Below are positions 28,510 to 37,986 of a stretch of DNA of 64,000 nt, piece by piece. The DNA comes from Thermosynechococcus sp. NK55a. Its GTDB lineage: Bacteria; Cyanobacteriota; Cyanobacteriia; Thermosynechococcales; Thermosynechococcaceae. The notes beneath the pieces are model-generated. The model saw only the letters and a list, made by a program, of their open reading frames with translations. It made no database searches and was not told the origin of the DNA. Position 1 is the first letter of the stretch; each line of letters starts with the position of its first letter. The stretch spans positions 1 to 64,000 of the forward strand of contig NC_023033.1 in the NCBI RefSeq assembly GCF_000505665.1, given 5' to 3'. The translations under genes and the position numbers were made by a program.

Positions 28510-28539
28510 AATATATCTGAACAACTGTTCATATGTCAA
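28510..28539 (-). promoter_or_regulatory. smtA promoter with SmtB operator in the spacer
   Basis: On the minus strand TTGACA (28539-28534) and TATATT (28515-28510) are 18 bases apart (17 to ATATAT). The perfect 6-2-6 palindrome TGAACA-AC-TGTTCA (28518-28531) fills this spacer. This is the core of the known 12-2-12 SmtB operator. Bound SmtB would block polymerase, and zinc would release it. Because the site also abuts the ATG at 28533, smtB probably starts at 28575 and is autoregulated. Confidence 0.85.
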
Positions 28540-28574
28540 TTGGTTATTGCCTAACCAGCGCCTATGATGAAGAT

Positions 28575-28958
28575 ATGAATACTCTTGATCCTCATCATCC
28601 AGAGGCTTTAGCGCAGGTGAGCGATCGCTTGCTCTCTACGGAAAAAGCCCAGCGGATGGCGCAGTTTTTTGGTCTACTGGCTGACACGAATCGATTGCGA
28701 ATTGTGGACCTGCTTGCCCAGGGGGAGTTTTGTGTCAGGGATATCGCCGTGGCTCTAGAAATGAGCGAATCCGCTGTCTCCCACCAATTGCGGATGCTGA
28801 AGGCGCTGCGACTGGTGCGTTTTCGCCGCCAAGGACGTCATATCTTTTATCAGTTACTAGATCACCATGTCCTCACGCTTTACAAGGCAGCGGCAGAACA
28901 TTTAGATGAAGAAGAATCAGACACTTCAGGGGGTGGGATCGGGACAGGCCGGTGGTGA
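28575..28958 (+). CDS. smtB: Zinc-responsive ArsR-family repressor SmtB
   Basis: The metal-sensing repressor of smtA, 127 residues from ATG 28575. The winged-helix core shows FFGLLADTNRLRIVDLL, ELCV-type box EFCVRDIAV, the recognition helix SESAVSHQLRMLKAL, the wing VRFRRQGRHIFYQL, and the alpha-5 zinc site LDHHVLTLYKAAAEHLDEEE (D, H, H and E positions). An upstream ATG at 28533 would overlap the operator, so it is disfavoured. The 3' end overlaps the convergent prepilin gene by 33 bp. Confidence 0.93.
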   Translation: MNTLDPHHPEALAQVSDRLLSTEKAQRMAQFFGLLADTNRLRIVDLLAQGEFCVRDIAVALEMSESAVSHQLRMLKALRLVRFRRQGRHIFYQLLDHHVLTLYKAAAEHLDEEESDTSGGGIGTGRW

Positions 28959-29399
28959 TGCTGTGCTTGAACCAGAGGGAGCAGCTTCTAAAATTTGGGT
29001 TGTGGTCAATGTTGTATACGTCGCGTAGGTACAACCTGTAAATGCCTTTAATTCTGCTCGCTCAGGGGTGGCTTGGAATTGAGCATAGTCACTGTCGGCA
29101 TGGCTGATTTGATACTCATAGTCGGGTGTATCACTAAAGCCGATTTGTAAACTTGCTAGGTCGTCGGTGAAGGTTGGATTTGCCAAGCGGTAGGCCTGTT
29201 GGGCACGGTTAACTGCACCGATATTGGTTTTGGCTTGGGACTCGCGGGCTTTAATGGCCTGATTCAACATCGAGGGAAGGGCGATCGCCCCCAAGATAGC
29301 GATAATAATGACAACAACGAGTAGTTCAATGAGGGTTAGGCCTTTGCAGGTAAGGAGCGATCGATAGAACCAAGGCAGGTTAGAACGATAGGGAGACAT
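28926..29399 (-). CDS. Type IV prepilin PilA-like protein 2
   Basis: A 157-residue prepilin. The 20-residue leader ends LLTCKG, with cleavage expected before L21, and the mature part starts LTLIELLVVVIIIAILGAIA with Glu at position 5. It is clearly paralogous to the prepilin at 26064: both share IALPSMLNQA, KAR and NRAQQAYRL. The C-terminus is Ser/Thr/Pro-rich and has a Cys pair (FTGCTY and PACPD). It is the last gene of the chemosensory/tubulin-like cluster, 76 bp after the tubulin-like gene, and overlaps the end of smtB. Confidence 0.9.
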   Translation of the reverse strand: MSPYRSNLPWFYRSLLTCKGLTLIELLVVVIIIAILGAIALPSMLNQAIKARESQAKTNIGAVNRAQQAYRLANPTFTDDLASLQIGFSDTPDYEYQISHADSDYAQFQATPERAELKAFTGCTYATYTTLTTTQILEAAPSGSSTASPPACPDPTP

Positions 29400-29475
29400 A
29401 GGAATGCTCCAACTTTGGACTCGTCTTTATCCTAAAGTGTTCCCACAGTTCTTCGTGAAATTACAGGGATCTCCT

Positions 29476-32400
29476 CTAAAGCCCCAGCAGTTTTTTCTTC
29501 GCAGCTTGGAACTCTGCCTCTGAGAGCAGACCCTGCTGATACATGGCCATCAGTTGTTGCAGTTGCTCTAACCCCGAGGAACTTGCTGAAGCAGTGGTTT
29601 CAGGTGTTGGTTCGGTTTGGGGCAGGGGCGGTTCAGGGGCAGCGGGTGTTGGCATTGGACTAGGAGCTGATGTTCCTTGAGCCAATTGATAGGTTTGGAT
29701 CACCTCTTGGAGAATCGCGGCTTCCCGCTTGTATTCAAGGCTGTCGCGTCCTCCCGCTTTGTGGAGTTCTTCCTCGCGTTGCTTCAAGTAGTTTAGTAAA
29801 TGCTCATAGAGAGTTTGCTTTTGCTGGGGGGTTTCTGCGGCTTTGAGAATCACGGTCACTTGGCGCTGAATTTCCTCTAAGTCGGGACGGCAGGCCAGCA
29901 CCTCTAGGACTTGAGTCACCTCTTCCCAGTTGGCAGCCAGATCCACTTCCTCAAGGCCGACGGCGGTATGGCGGGCATAGCGGATTGTCACTTCACGGGT
30001 GGCACGATTTTCCGCCTGTTTCAGAACACTCAGGGCCCGAGCTGTCACTACCAGTTTCAAAAGTTGTGGGTTTTCCGGAAACACATCCCAAAAGGGAGGA
30101 TCCTTTTGTAGATGCACGGGAATCGGCAAATCGCGGTTTTCTCCTCGCAGGCGGGCCCGCTTGGCGGTAATCATTTGGCCGCGCCAATCTTGATAGGACT
30201 GGCGCAGTTCGGGCATGCCTTCAATACAGCGCAATGAAAAGCCCCCCATTTCTTGGACAAAAACAATGCGATGCCGCTCGCGATCGCCTAAAGGCTTGAT
30301 GTCTTCACTGGTAATACTCTGGCCGTTGGGCTTGACAAGGTTCTTGAGGAGAGGAATGAGCTTTTTGGCAGCCAAATCGGCGGTATTTTCACCCCCCACA
30401 ATGGCAATATTCGTATTTACGGAGGGGGTAAAGCCGGCATCGCGCCCACTCATCACCGCCTGGGAGAGGAGTAGCAGGGGCTTAGACTTTTGGTAGGCGA
30501 GGCGCAGAACACTCAGGATTTCTCCTTCGTCGTTGCGATAGAGCTGTAACAGGCGATCGCAGGCGGTGAGATCCCGCACAAGGCGGCTTTCTTCCGGAGC
30601 ATTTTGCACGGTGCGCCGTACTGTTTCCTCGATAATCTCAGCCAGGTCACTTTCTTGGACATCCGCCAGTTGCGCTACATCCAATAGGCGCATCACCTCA
30701 TTGGCAGCGCGGGTTTCCTTCCACAGGGGACTTGCCTCCTGCAACACTGTTGTCGCTGTTGTGGTACAGAGTTGATTGAGGCCAATGGTGAATGTGGACT
30801 CTACCCCTGTGTTGGCACCGGCATAGCGCTCGACGAGGTCTTGATAGAGGCCGTTGAGTTCTTGGCGATCGTAAAGCTTCACCCCATTGATCCGCAGGGC
30901 ATCTGCACTATCGGCTTGACTATCGGCCATTGCCTTGAAGCCATCCCGTAAATTGAGGAGCCGTTGGTTGAGCTTGGCAAGACGTGCTTCCATCCCCTGT
31001 AGCCACTCCTCCAATTTGGCCATCACCTCTTTGGCAAGTACCCGTGCTTTGGCTTGAATGATGGCATTGAAACTCCCCTCAATTCCTTCTAGGGCCTGCT
31101 GGCAAAATTCCTCCATTTTTGCTTGCTTGGAGATGCCAAACAGGGTACTGAAGTGGTTAATGTCCTGGAGGGCATTTTCGTATTGCCGCTGACGATTGGT
31201 GATGTTGGGCTGCCAAGTGTTCTGGAGCTCGCGGTCGTACTTTTCCCTTTGGCTAAGAAAAATCTGGCGAATTTGCAGCAGAAAGGCCTGGGCAAACTTC
31301 GGCCCTCGGTTGCGATCTTCAACGATGCGATAGAACTCCTCCTCAAGACTTTGGCGAGCCTGCTGGATGATTTGATTGCGGTTGTCGTACATGCGCTGGA
31401 AAAAGTCACCGTGGAGGCGCTCATCGGGGCTTAGTTCGCGCAAGTGGGCAGCTCGGTAATTGTCCACCTGTTCAGTTAGCCAGGGCACAAATTGCAAAAT
31501 TTTGCCTCTTTCCGCACCAATCATACCCCCCAACCCCTGTTGGGTACATTCAAGGAGGTTTTCACGGCTAATTTGATGGCGCAGATCGTTGACCCAGCGG
31601 GAAATTTCCTGCATATAGGGGCGATCGCCGGCTGCCGCCAGGGCCAGCACCAAATCCATATCCAGCAAGTTCATGGGTTTCAGGAGGCTCTGGGTCAGCT
31701 CCAACAGTTGCGGCGGCAATTGCACCGATTCATTTAGCCACCAGTGAATAACGTCTTGACAGAGGCGATAGGTCAAGGAGGCGCGAATTTGGGCAATGGG
31801 AATTTCAATACTGGAGAGGCCAAAGCTCATGAAGTTTTTGGGGTAGCCGCGCCCGCCGGCATCCTGAGACGCCCAAGCCGCCTTAATGTTGTCCCGAATG
31901 GAGCGTTTGTGGGGAGCAAAGTCCGAGGTGAGATCCAAAAAGATATTTTGGGCGATCATTTCGCGGATCTCATCCAGCTTGAATTCACTCTCGCCATTTT
32001 TGGTGCCCACGAGGTAGGTAAAGTCAAAGGGAGGGCAGTTGTAACGCACTTCATCGGCCAGGCTACTGCTAAATTGAGCAACGTACTCAGTGCGGTAGTC
32101 GGAAAAGTAGCTGAGTTCCATGAGGGCGGCATAGCCATTGGCAAGGACGCGATCGCCGACACTAATAGCAGCAAAAGCATTGGGCATGGGCACAATTCCC
32201 GTGACGAGGGGACTCGACTGCCCCTTGAGCCAGTGGCGGACACAATAGCCGAGGTCAATGAGCATGCCGCTACCCGTACCCCCAGAGAGCGAACCGGTAA
32301 TAAAGACATTGAGGCTACTATTGTTGACCCTGAGGCCGTAGCGGCTTTGCATAAAACTTTCGTGACCTTTGACGCGATCGCTAGCCGCTTGGAACTTTTG

Positions 32401-32805
32401 TTGAATCGCATGGTAGTTGCAAAAGAAGGCAAAACGACCACAGGCACGGATTTGACCTGCCCCTGCCTCTAGGGCAGTAATGTTGCGCTCCAGTTCCTTG
32501 GGAAACCAAGAGGCAATCCAGGGGTAGTTGTCGAGGTTTTGAATAATTTGCTGCACGTTTTTGCCACTGACACTGGCCCAGTGCTTTTCGTTGTCCTTGA
32601 GGGGAGATCCAGCGGCGAGGGGATTGCTGACTTTGTAGTCGCGATCGGTGTCAATGGCCAGGAAGCTAATCACAGGAAACTGTTTCAGGCTGCCGTAGGT
32701 TTCTTCAACTAAACGCCGCACCCGCGAGAGCACTTCAATGCCTGTGCCACCCACCCCCACAATGACCGTCGGCACAATTGATTTTTCCTCCACCTGTACA
32801 GGCAT
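29476..32805 (-). CDS. Large tubulin/FtsZ-like protein with C-terminal SHOCT domain
   Basis: A 1109-residue protein. The N-terminal ~450 residues fit the Tubulin_2 family: a glycine-rich first loop VGVGGTGIEVL (17-26) and the tubulin signature GSLSGGTGSGMLIDLG (GGTGSG at 175-180). A long helical region with coiled coil follows (about 440-640). A further alpha/beta part continues to ~1000, and the protein ends with a Pro/Thr-rich linker and a SHOCT motif (LMAMYQQGLLSEAEFQAAKKKLLGL spans the last 25 residues). The start at ATG 32805 has GGAGAG eight bases upstream; GTG at 32820 is the alternative. It is flanked by the cheA-like gene and a prepilin on the same strand. GTP binding and polymerisation are inferred, not shown. 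Confidence 0.8.
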   Translation of the reverse strand: MPVQVEEKSIVPTVIVGVGGTGIEVLSRVRRLVEETYGSLKQFPVISFLAIDTDRDYKVSNPLAAGSPLKDNEKHWASVSGKNVQQIIQNLDNYPWIASWFPKELERNITALEAGAGQIRACGRFAFFCNYHAIQQKFQAASDRVKGHESFMQSRYGLRVNNSSLNVFITGSLSGGTGSGMLIDLGYCVRHWLKGQSSPLVTGIVPMPNAFAAISVGDRVLANGYAALMELSYFSDYRTEYVAQFSSSLADEVRYNCPPFDFTYLVGTKNGESEFKLDEIREMIAQNIFLDLTSDFAPHKRSIRDNIKAAWASQDAGGRGYPKNFMSFGLSSIEIPIAQIRASLTYRLCQDVIHWWLNESVQLPPQLLELTQSLLKPMNLLDMDLVLALAAAGDRPYMQEISRWVNDLRHQISRENLLECTQQGLGGMIGAERGKILQFVPWLTEQVDNYRAAHLRELSPDERLHGDFFQRMYDNRNQIIQQARQSLEEEFYRIVEDRNRGPKFAQAFLLQIRQIFLSQREKYDRELQNTWQPNITNRQRQYENALQDINHFSTLFGISKQAKMEEFCQQALEGIEGSFNAIIQAKARVLAKEVMAKLEEWLQGMEARLAKLNQRLLNLRDGFKAMADSQADSADALRINGVKLYDRQELNGLYQDLVERYAGANTGVESTFTIGLNQLCTTTATTVLQEASPLWKETRAANEVMRLLDVAQLADVQESDLAEIIEETVRRTVQNAPEESRLVRDLTACDRLLQLYRNDEGEILSVLRLAYQKSKPLLLLSQAVMSGRDAGFTPSVNTNIAIVGGENTADLAAKKLIPLLKNLVKPNGQSITSEDIKPLGDRERHRIVFVQEMGGFSLRCIEGMPELRQSYQDWRGQMITAKRARLRGENRDLPIPVHLQKDPPFWDVFPENPQLLKLVVTARALSVLKQAENRATREVTIRYARHTAVGLEEVDLAANWEEVTQVLEVLACRPDLEEIQRQVTVILKAAETPQQKQTLYEHLLNYLKQREEELHKAGGRDSLEYKREAAILQEVIQTYQLAQGTSAPSPMPTPAAPEPPLPQTEPTPETTASASSSGLEQLQQLMAMYQQGLLSEAEFQAAKKKLLGL

Positions 32806-32899
32806 GGTTACTCTCTCCACCGCAAGTCACCCCGATCCTAGCAAGGATGTCCGCGAAATGTTTCATAAGAAAATTTGGCAGCAATGCAATTTGATTGCT

Positions 32900-35545
32900 T
32901 TATCCGCTGGGGGTCACCGCAGCAGCCTGGCGACCTGCGAGCAGTTGGGTGACCTTTTGCAGTAACCCTTGGGGTTGAAAGGGCTTGGTGATGTAGTCAT
33001 TGGCACCCAGTTGAAAGGCCTTTTGGCGGTGGGTATCCCCTCCCCGTGAAGTTAACATTGCAACGGGTAAATGGTGTAAAGGCGTCGAAAGACGAATCGC
33101 CTCTAGTAAGCCATAACCATCGAGGCGGGGCATCTCGATATCCGTGATCACAAGGGAGACTTGATCCCCTTGGCCAAGGAGAAAATCCAAGGCTTCTTTG
33201 CCATCGCGGCATTGTACAACATCGTAGCCCGCCTGCCGCAGCACACGATCCAGGAGCCGTCGCACGGTGATGGAGTCATCAACAATGAGCACTTGGGGAA
33301 TCGTGCGCTGCTGGGGTCTTGCCATGATCGGGGAGGCCGGTACCGCCATGGGCCTAAGCAGCACCGTAAAGTTATCGGGAGCCAGAACCGGCACCACTTC
33401 ACCGCTTCCCAGAACCGTACACCCCATGACGTAGGGGGGCACGGGTACCGTTTGATCAAAGGGCTTGACCACTAACTCCCGCTCGGCAATAAGATAGTTC
33501 ACCGCCAAAGCCACCGCCTGACCGGCCACATCCACAACCACACCTACACCAAGGGGCTGCGTTGGCGCACTCAGGGGACGATGATAGGGCAGTAATTGAT
33601 GCAGGGGGCACAGGGGAATGGATTGTCCTTGCCAATCAATGGTGGGGCTGGGGTGGCGAATATCTGTGTATTCCTTGAGGGCAATGACTTCGCGGATACT
33701 CAGGTCTGGGATGGCCAAGGTGAGCTCCCCGACTTGACACAGTACCATGGGCAGCAGACTCAGGGTCAAGGGGAGGGTAAGGGTGAAGGTCGTTCCCTGC
33801 TGGGGTTCGGTGGTGATCTGCAGACGACCCCGCGATCGCTGGACTTGCTCACGCACCACATCGAGTCCCACCCCACGACCGGAGAGATCACTCACCTCCT
33901 TGGCGGTTGAAAACCCCGGTACAAAGAGAAATTCCAAAATCTGCTCGCGGCTCAGGTGAGGAACTTTTTCGGCAGAGCAAAGCTGCAGTTCCATCGCTTT
34001 TTGACTGACCCGTTGCAGATCTATTCCCCGACCATCATCGGCCACCTGAATTTCCACGGCATTCCCCCGCAGTCGCGCCCGTAGCCAAATGGTTCCCGTC
34101 GGGGACTTGCCCAGTTGCTGCCGCTGTGCGGGTGGCTCAAGACCGTGGTCAAAGGCGTTGCGCACCAGATGGGTCAGGGGTGCCTTGAGTTGCTGCAAAA
34201 TCACTTGATCGACAAGGGTATCGCCCCCCTCAATCACCAGTTGAACCGGTTTATGGTGGCGATCGCCCAAGGCTTGCACAGCGGTCACAAACTTTTCTGC
34301 CAGTTGGCGAAAGGGCACTAAGCGAGAATTCGTCAGTTCAGCGTAGAGACTATTTAAGTGCTGGCGGTTGAGATCCAGGGCTTCTTGGAGATCGCGGTTG
34401 AGCAGATCAATATCGGCGCCTGTCTCCTGAATCCGCACCAGCAATTCTTGAAAATCTTGGAGGGCGGTGTGCAGTTCTGTGTAGTGGTCAAATTGCAGGG
34501 CATCAAAGTCATCAACGTCATCAACGTCATCAAAGTCATTGTGGCCATTCGTTGGCCGACCTCGACCGCCAAGGGGGGTGGCCAAGCGATCGTAAACAGT
34601 CTGCACCTGATCGCGAATGGGCCGAAATTGCTCAAGGCGGTGCTTAAGTTCGCGATTGGCCCGCAAAAACTGCTGTTGATAGAGGGTGAAGCGTTCTTGG
34701 CCAATGAGCAATTCGCTGACAGTGTTACCGAGGCGATCCAGCCGGCTGACGGGAATGCGCAGATAGCTGTCTTGGGGGGGAGTTGTTTCCGCAGGCGGGG
34801 TAGGGGTCGGTTCAGGCGGCAGTAACTTGACCAGTTCTGCCTGCTGCAATTGACGACACTCAGCGACAATGGCGGGCACTAATTCCCCAAGGGGCAAATC
34901 CGCTGCTAACTTCGGTAATTCGGCGGCCAGTTGCTGCAACCAAGGCAGTGCGTACTGTTTCCCTAAGGTGTGGGCAGTGGCAATTAGGTGAGCCAAGGCC
35001 GTCTCCCGCTCTGCATCCGTGGCACTGGCCTCTAGGATCTGCAAGGACTCCTCAAGGGTCTGGGTCAAGGCGGTGCGCAGATCGGGGGGAGCTGCAGTGG
35101 GGGGCGAGGGGAGGGCTGAGACGGTGCTGAGGAGTTCCGTGAGGGCTGCAAGAAGGGCTTGATAGGGGGGTGTTGGTGTTAAGGAATGATTCTGTTTGGC
35201 GGCGGCCAAGAGTTCTTGGGCTTGCTCAATGCCTTGAACTAGAAGATGATGAGCACGGGGGCGATCGCCCAGGCGACCCTCCTTGAGGGCTTCCAGAACA
35301 TCCTCTAGGCGATGACTCAAGACCTGTAGCTCACTCAGTTGGGCAATCCCAGCCCCCCCTTTGAGGGAATGCGCCGCCCGCATCAACCTGTTGTAATCCT
35401 CAGCCGTATAGTGACGCTCGGGATTGCTGATCACCTCCTCTGCCCATTGTTCGAGGAGCAGTAAATACTCCGGGGCATCCTCGTAGAGGAAGCAATGGCG
35501 CGCTTCTTGGGTAATTGCATCAAGCTCAGTCGCATCAAGGGTCAT
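32900..35545 (-). CDS. CheA-type hybrid histidine kinase with C-terminal receiver (PilL/TaxAY-like)
   Basis: An 881-residue kinase of a chemosensory array. Order of domains: Hpt with phospho-accepting H59 (RAAHSLKGG); a Pro-rich variable linker; dimerisation helices; the HATPase with N box LVRNAFDHGLE, VADDGRGID and LSGRGVGLDVV; a CheW-like domain (VGELTLAIPDLSIREVIALKEY); and a receiver domain (VLIVDDSITVRRLL, phospho-Asp in LVITDIEMPRLDGYG, YITKPF). No obvious CheY-binding P2 domain is seen. The gene follows the MCP gene by 13 bp. It includes a (DD/DV)-rich repeat around residues 338-350 encoded by a short GTCATCAA-type DNA repeat. Confidence 0.92.
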   Translation of the reverse strand: MTLDATELDAITQEARHCFLYEDAPEYLLLLEQWAEEVISNPERHYTAEDYNRLMRAAHSLKGGAGIAQLSELQVLSHRLEDVLEALKEGRLGDRPRAHHLLVQGIEQAQELLAAAKQNHSLTPTPPYQALLAALTELLSTVSALPSPPTAAPPDLRTALTQTLEESLQILEASATDAERETALAHLIATAHTLGKQYALPWLQQLAAELPKLAADLPLGELVPAIVAECRQLQQAELVKLLPPEPTPTPPAETTPPQDSYLRIPVSRLDRLGNTVSELLIGQERFTLYQQQFLRANRELKHRLEQFRPIRDQVQTVYDRLATPLGGRGRPTNGHNDFDDVDDVDDFDALQFDHYTELHTALQDFQELLVRIQETGADIDLLNRDLQEALDLNRQHLNSLYAELTNSRLVPFRQLAEKFVTAVQALGDRHHKPVQLVIEGGDTLVDQVILQQLKAPLTHLVRNAFDHGLEPPAQRQQLGKSPTGTIWLRARLRGNAVEIQVADDGRGIDLQRVSQKAMELQLCSAEKVPHLSREQILEFLFVPGFSTAKEVSDLSGRGVGLDVVREQVQRSRGRLQITTEPQQGTTFTLTLPLTLSLLPMVLCQVGELTLAIPDLSIREVIALKEYTDIRHPSPTIDWQGQSIPLCPLHQLLPYHRPLSAPTQPLGVGVVVDVAGQAVALAVNYLIAERELVVKPFDQTVPVPPYVMGCTVLGSGEVVPVLAPDNFTVLLRPMAVPASPIMARPQQRTIPQVLIVDDSITVRRLLDRVLRQAGYDVVQCRDGKEALDFLLGQGDQVSLVITDIEMPRLDGYGLLEAIRLSTPLHHLPVAMLTSRGGDTHRQKAFQLGANDYITKPFQPQGLLQKVTQLLAGRQAAAVTPSG

Positions 35546-35558
35546 AGGTTACCCGTCC

Positions 35559-37118
35559 TCAAGGATCCACACGGAACCGCGATACCGAGGCCTGCAGTTC
35601 TGCGGCAAGGGCTACTAGACTTTCCATGGCATCCACCACAGCAGCAGCGGCTGAAGTTGTTGTTTGTGCCATCTGGGCAACCCGCTGCATAATCTGCGTC
35701 ACTTCTGCAGCCGTGGCGGTTTGGGAGGCGGTGCGCTCAGAAATCATTTGCAGTCGTGAATCAATCTGCTGGTTGAGGCGAGCGAGTCCCTGTAACGTTG
35801 CTTTGGTTTGACTCACCAACTGGGTGCCCTTGACCACTTGCGCTGTACTGACTTCCATTTCCTGAAGCACCTCAGCCGTCTCCTGCTGAATCCCCGTCAC
35901 TAACTGTTCAATATCCCGTGTTGAATCTGTGACTCGCTCGGCCAGGCGGCGCACCTCATCGGCCACCACCCGGAAGCCTTGGCCGTGCTCCCCAGCGCGG
36001 GCAGCTTCAATCGAAGCATTAAAGGCCAAAAGGTTGGTTTTCTCAGAGATGTTGGAGATGATGTTGATGATTTTGGAGATTTCTTGGGAGGATTCAGCGA
36101 GGCGTTTCATTTTCTTGGCAGTCTCGGCCACGCTGAGGCGGATATTCTCCATGCTCTCTACGGTAGTGTCCATAGTTGCATCCCCCAATTGTGCTGCCGT
36201 CAGCCCCTCTGCGGCGATCGCTGCTGCTTCTTGGGCAGACTGGGCTACTGCTTGCACTGAGGCGGCCATTGTTTCGACCGCTTCCACACTGCGATCAATG
36301 TCGGCAGCTTGCTGGGTTGCCCCGGCAACCAGTCCGGCGATCGCCCCCTGGGTGGTTTGGGCAGCGGTTTGGACTTGGTTGGCAGCGGTTTGGACTTGGA
36401 CGACAATTTGACGCAAACTACGCACTGTGGCATTGAAAGCATCGGCAATGGAACCCATTTCCCCTTCGTCCACCTTGGCGCGTACGGTGAGATCTCCCCG
36501 CTGGGCTCCCTCAATATCCAGCAATAGGTTAATCACTGCCTCCTGCATTTTCATCCGTTCTTGGCGCTGCCGCTGTACTTCCCCTTGACGTTGCGCTTCA
36601 AGGGTTTGAATCTGATCCTGCTGCTGCTGGAGCTGAGCGACCAAGACGGCAATTCCTTGGCCAATGGCGGCGAGTTGAGGATCCTTAAACGCAGGCAAGG
36701 GGCTATCCCACTCCTGTTGCTGGAGTTGCACTAGCCATGTTTCTAAGGTGTGCAGCCCCTGCCGCAACTGTTTGATTTGACCCCGTCCTAGGGGAATGGG
36801 GGTAGCGGCAACGGGGGCACTTGGCAGTGGGGGGAGCGGGGGAGGCGCAGGGCTTGTCTGCAATAGTGCCAAGGCATGGCGGGCACTTTGACCAAAAATT
36901 CCCTGATCTGCTGCGGCGATCGCCTGATAAAGGGCTTTGGCGGCAGTGACATCACCCGCCTGTTCTAGGGCAGTGGCTAGGGTTAACTGTACCAAATGAT
37001 CAGTGGGTTCTTCCTCAAGGAGGGCCCGCAGGGTCGGGATATCCTGAGTGAGAATGGCATTAAAGTAGCGATCGCTCAGGGATGAGGTTGGCGGGGTGGA
37101 ATTGGCAAGGGAGGTCAT
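35559..37118 (-). CDS. Soluble methyl-accepting chemotaxis protein (PilJ/TaxD-like)
   Basis: A 519-residue receptor-like protein with no transmembrane segment. Residues ~20-90 look TPR-like ([26 protein letters not shown]), then a Pro-rich linker and coiled coil. A HAMP-like unit ([27 protein letters not shown]) leads into the long MCP signalling helices with the hairpin tip [19 protein letters not shown]. No GAF, PAS or other sensory module is visible, unlike the phototaxis receptor PixJ. Its start overlaps the CheW stop as ATGA. Confidence 0.9.
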   Translation of the reverse strand: MTSLANSTPPTSSLSDRYFNAILTQDIPTLRALLEEEPTDHLVQLTLATALEQAGDVTAAKALYQAIAAADQGIFGQSARHALALLQTSPAPPPLPPLPSAPVAATPIPLGRGQIKQLRQGLHTLETWLVQLQQQEWDSPLPAFKDPQLAAIGQGIAVLVAQLQQQQDQIQTLEAQRQGEVQRQRQERMKMQEAVINLLLDIEGAQRGDLTVRAKVDEGEMGSIADAFNATVRSLRQIVVQVQTAANQVQTAAQTTQGAIAGLVAGATQQAADIDRSVEAVETMAASVQAVAQSAQEAAAIAAEGLTAAQLGDATMDTTVESMENIRLSVAETAKKMKRLAESSQEISKIINIISNISEKTNLLAFNASIEAARAGEHGQGFRVVADEVRRLAERVTDSTRDIEQLVTGIQQETAEVLQEMEVSTAQVVKGTQLVSQTKATLQGLARLNQQIDSRLQMISERTASQTATAAEVTQIMQRVAQMAQTTTSAAAAVVDAMESLVALAAELQASVSRFRVDP

Positions 37119-37612
37119 AGGGCTGGAGCGGCTGAATGGGCAACAGCTTCAAAAACGGCTTCAACATTCAATAGTAAAATTGGCAGGCGATCCAACCGCA
37201 CAAAACCCTGCAAATACTGGTGCACCTGCCGTTGAAGTTGCTGAGGCACCGGTTGCCGCTGCTGTGGGGAGACATGAATAATGCCCCGCAGTTGACTCAC
37301 CACACAAGCCAGTTGACGCGGCGAAGATCCGTCAGTATCGCGCATGACCAGTGCCGTCCAACGTTGGTGGGGCGATCGCTCCCAAGCATGCTCCACCCCC
37401 AGCAATTTCAATAGGTCAAGCATCCACAATAACTGCCCCCGGTGGTTACTAATACCCAAAAGAGCAGCTGAAACCCCCGGCACCAGACAAATATCCCGTG
37501 GCTCAACGCTTAAAACCTGAGCCGTTTGCCCAAGGGGAATGGCCACATTCACCCGTTGGGGCAGTTCCACATGAAAGTATTCCTGAAGGACTGGGGCACT
37601 CACAGACATCAT
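37115..37612 (-). CDS. CheW-like adaptor protein
   Basis: A 165-residue CheW-domain adaptor that links receptors to the CheA-like kinase (PilI/TaxW type). Visible are [49 protein letters not shown], the usual CheW core, and [13 protein letters not shown]. It lies between the CheY-like gene and the MCP gene and overlaps both by 4 bp (ATGA), so the three are translationally coupled. Confidence 0.9.
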   Translation of the reverse strand: MMSVSAPVLQEYFHVELPQRVNVAIPLGQTAQVLSVEPRDICLVPGVSAALLGISNHRGQLLWMLDLLKLLGVEHAWERSPHQRWTALVMRDTDGSSPRQLACVVSQLRGIIHVSPQQRQPVPQQLQRQVHQYLQGFVRLDRLPILLLNVEAVFEAVAHSAAPAL

Positions 37613-37986
37613 TGAGGCAAGGGAGGTAAGTACTCGTTAATGGTTTCAATTAAATCTTCCGGTTCAAAGGGTTTCGTAATGTAGGCATTCCCCCCCTGAC
37701 GCAACGCCCAAAAACGATCAAAGTCCTGATCCTTAGAGGAGCAAAAGATAATCGGCACCGTCTTGAGGAGGGAATTCGCCCGTACTTCGCGGCAGAGTTC
37801 AAAGCCATTGGCCCCTGGCATCACAATATCGAGGACAATCAAATCCGGTGGCTGATGCGTAGCCAACCATTCCATGGCTTTTTCCGCTGTTTCCGCCACA
37901 TGGGCCTGGTGTCCCAATTTCTCTAAAATTGAGACAATCATGGTTTGCTCTGTGCGGCAATCCTCAACGACGAGCACCTGCTTCAT
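37609..37986 (-). CDS. CheY/PilH-like single-domain response regulator
   Basis: A 125-residue receiver domain without an output domain. It has the acidic pocket VLVVEDCRTEQTMIV, the phospho-acceptor in LIVLDIVMPGANGFE, the switch residue region FCSSKDQD, and the lysine in YITKPFEPEDLIETI. It is the second gene of the array and overlaps both neighbours by 4 bp. Confidence 0.92.
   Translation of the reverse strand: MKQVLVVEDCRTEQTMIVSILEKLGHQAHVAETAEKAMEWLATHQPPDLIVLDIVMPGANGFELCREVRANSLLKTVPIIFCSSKDQDFDRFWALRQGGNAYITKPFEPEDLIETINEYLPPLPQ

Noticed and set aside
31744-32472. A 242-codon plus-strand frame opposite the tubulin-like gene
   Set aside because: It has no recognisable motif and overlaps the GGTGSG-containing coding region entirely.
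34500-34545. Repeated GTCATCAA units resembling a CRISPR or minisatellite
   Set aside because: They encode an Asp/Val-rich linker in the CheA hybrid, are only about 9 bp long and have no spacers.
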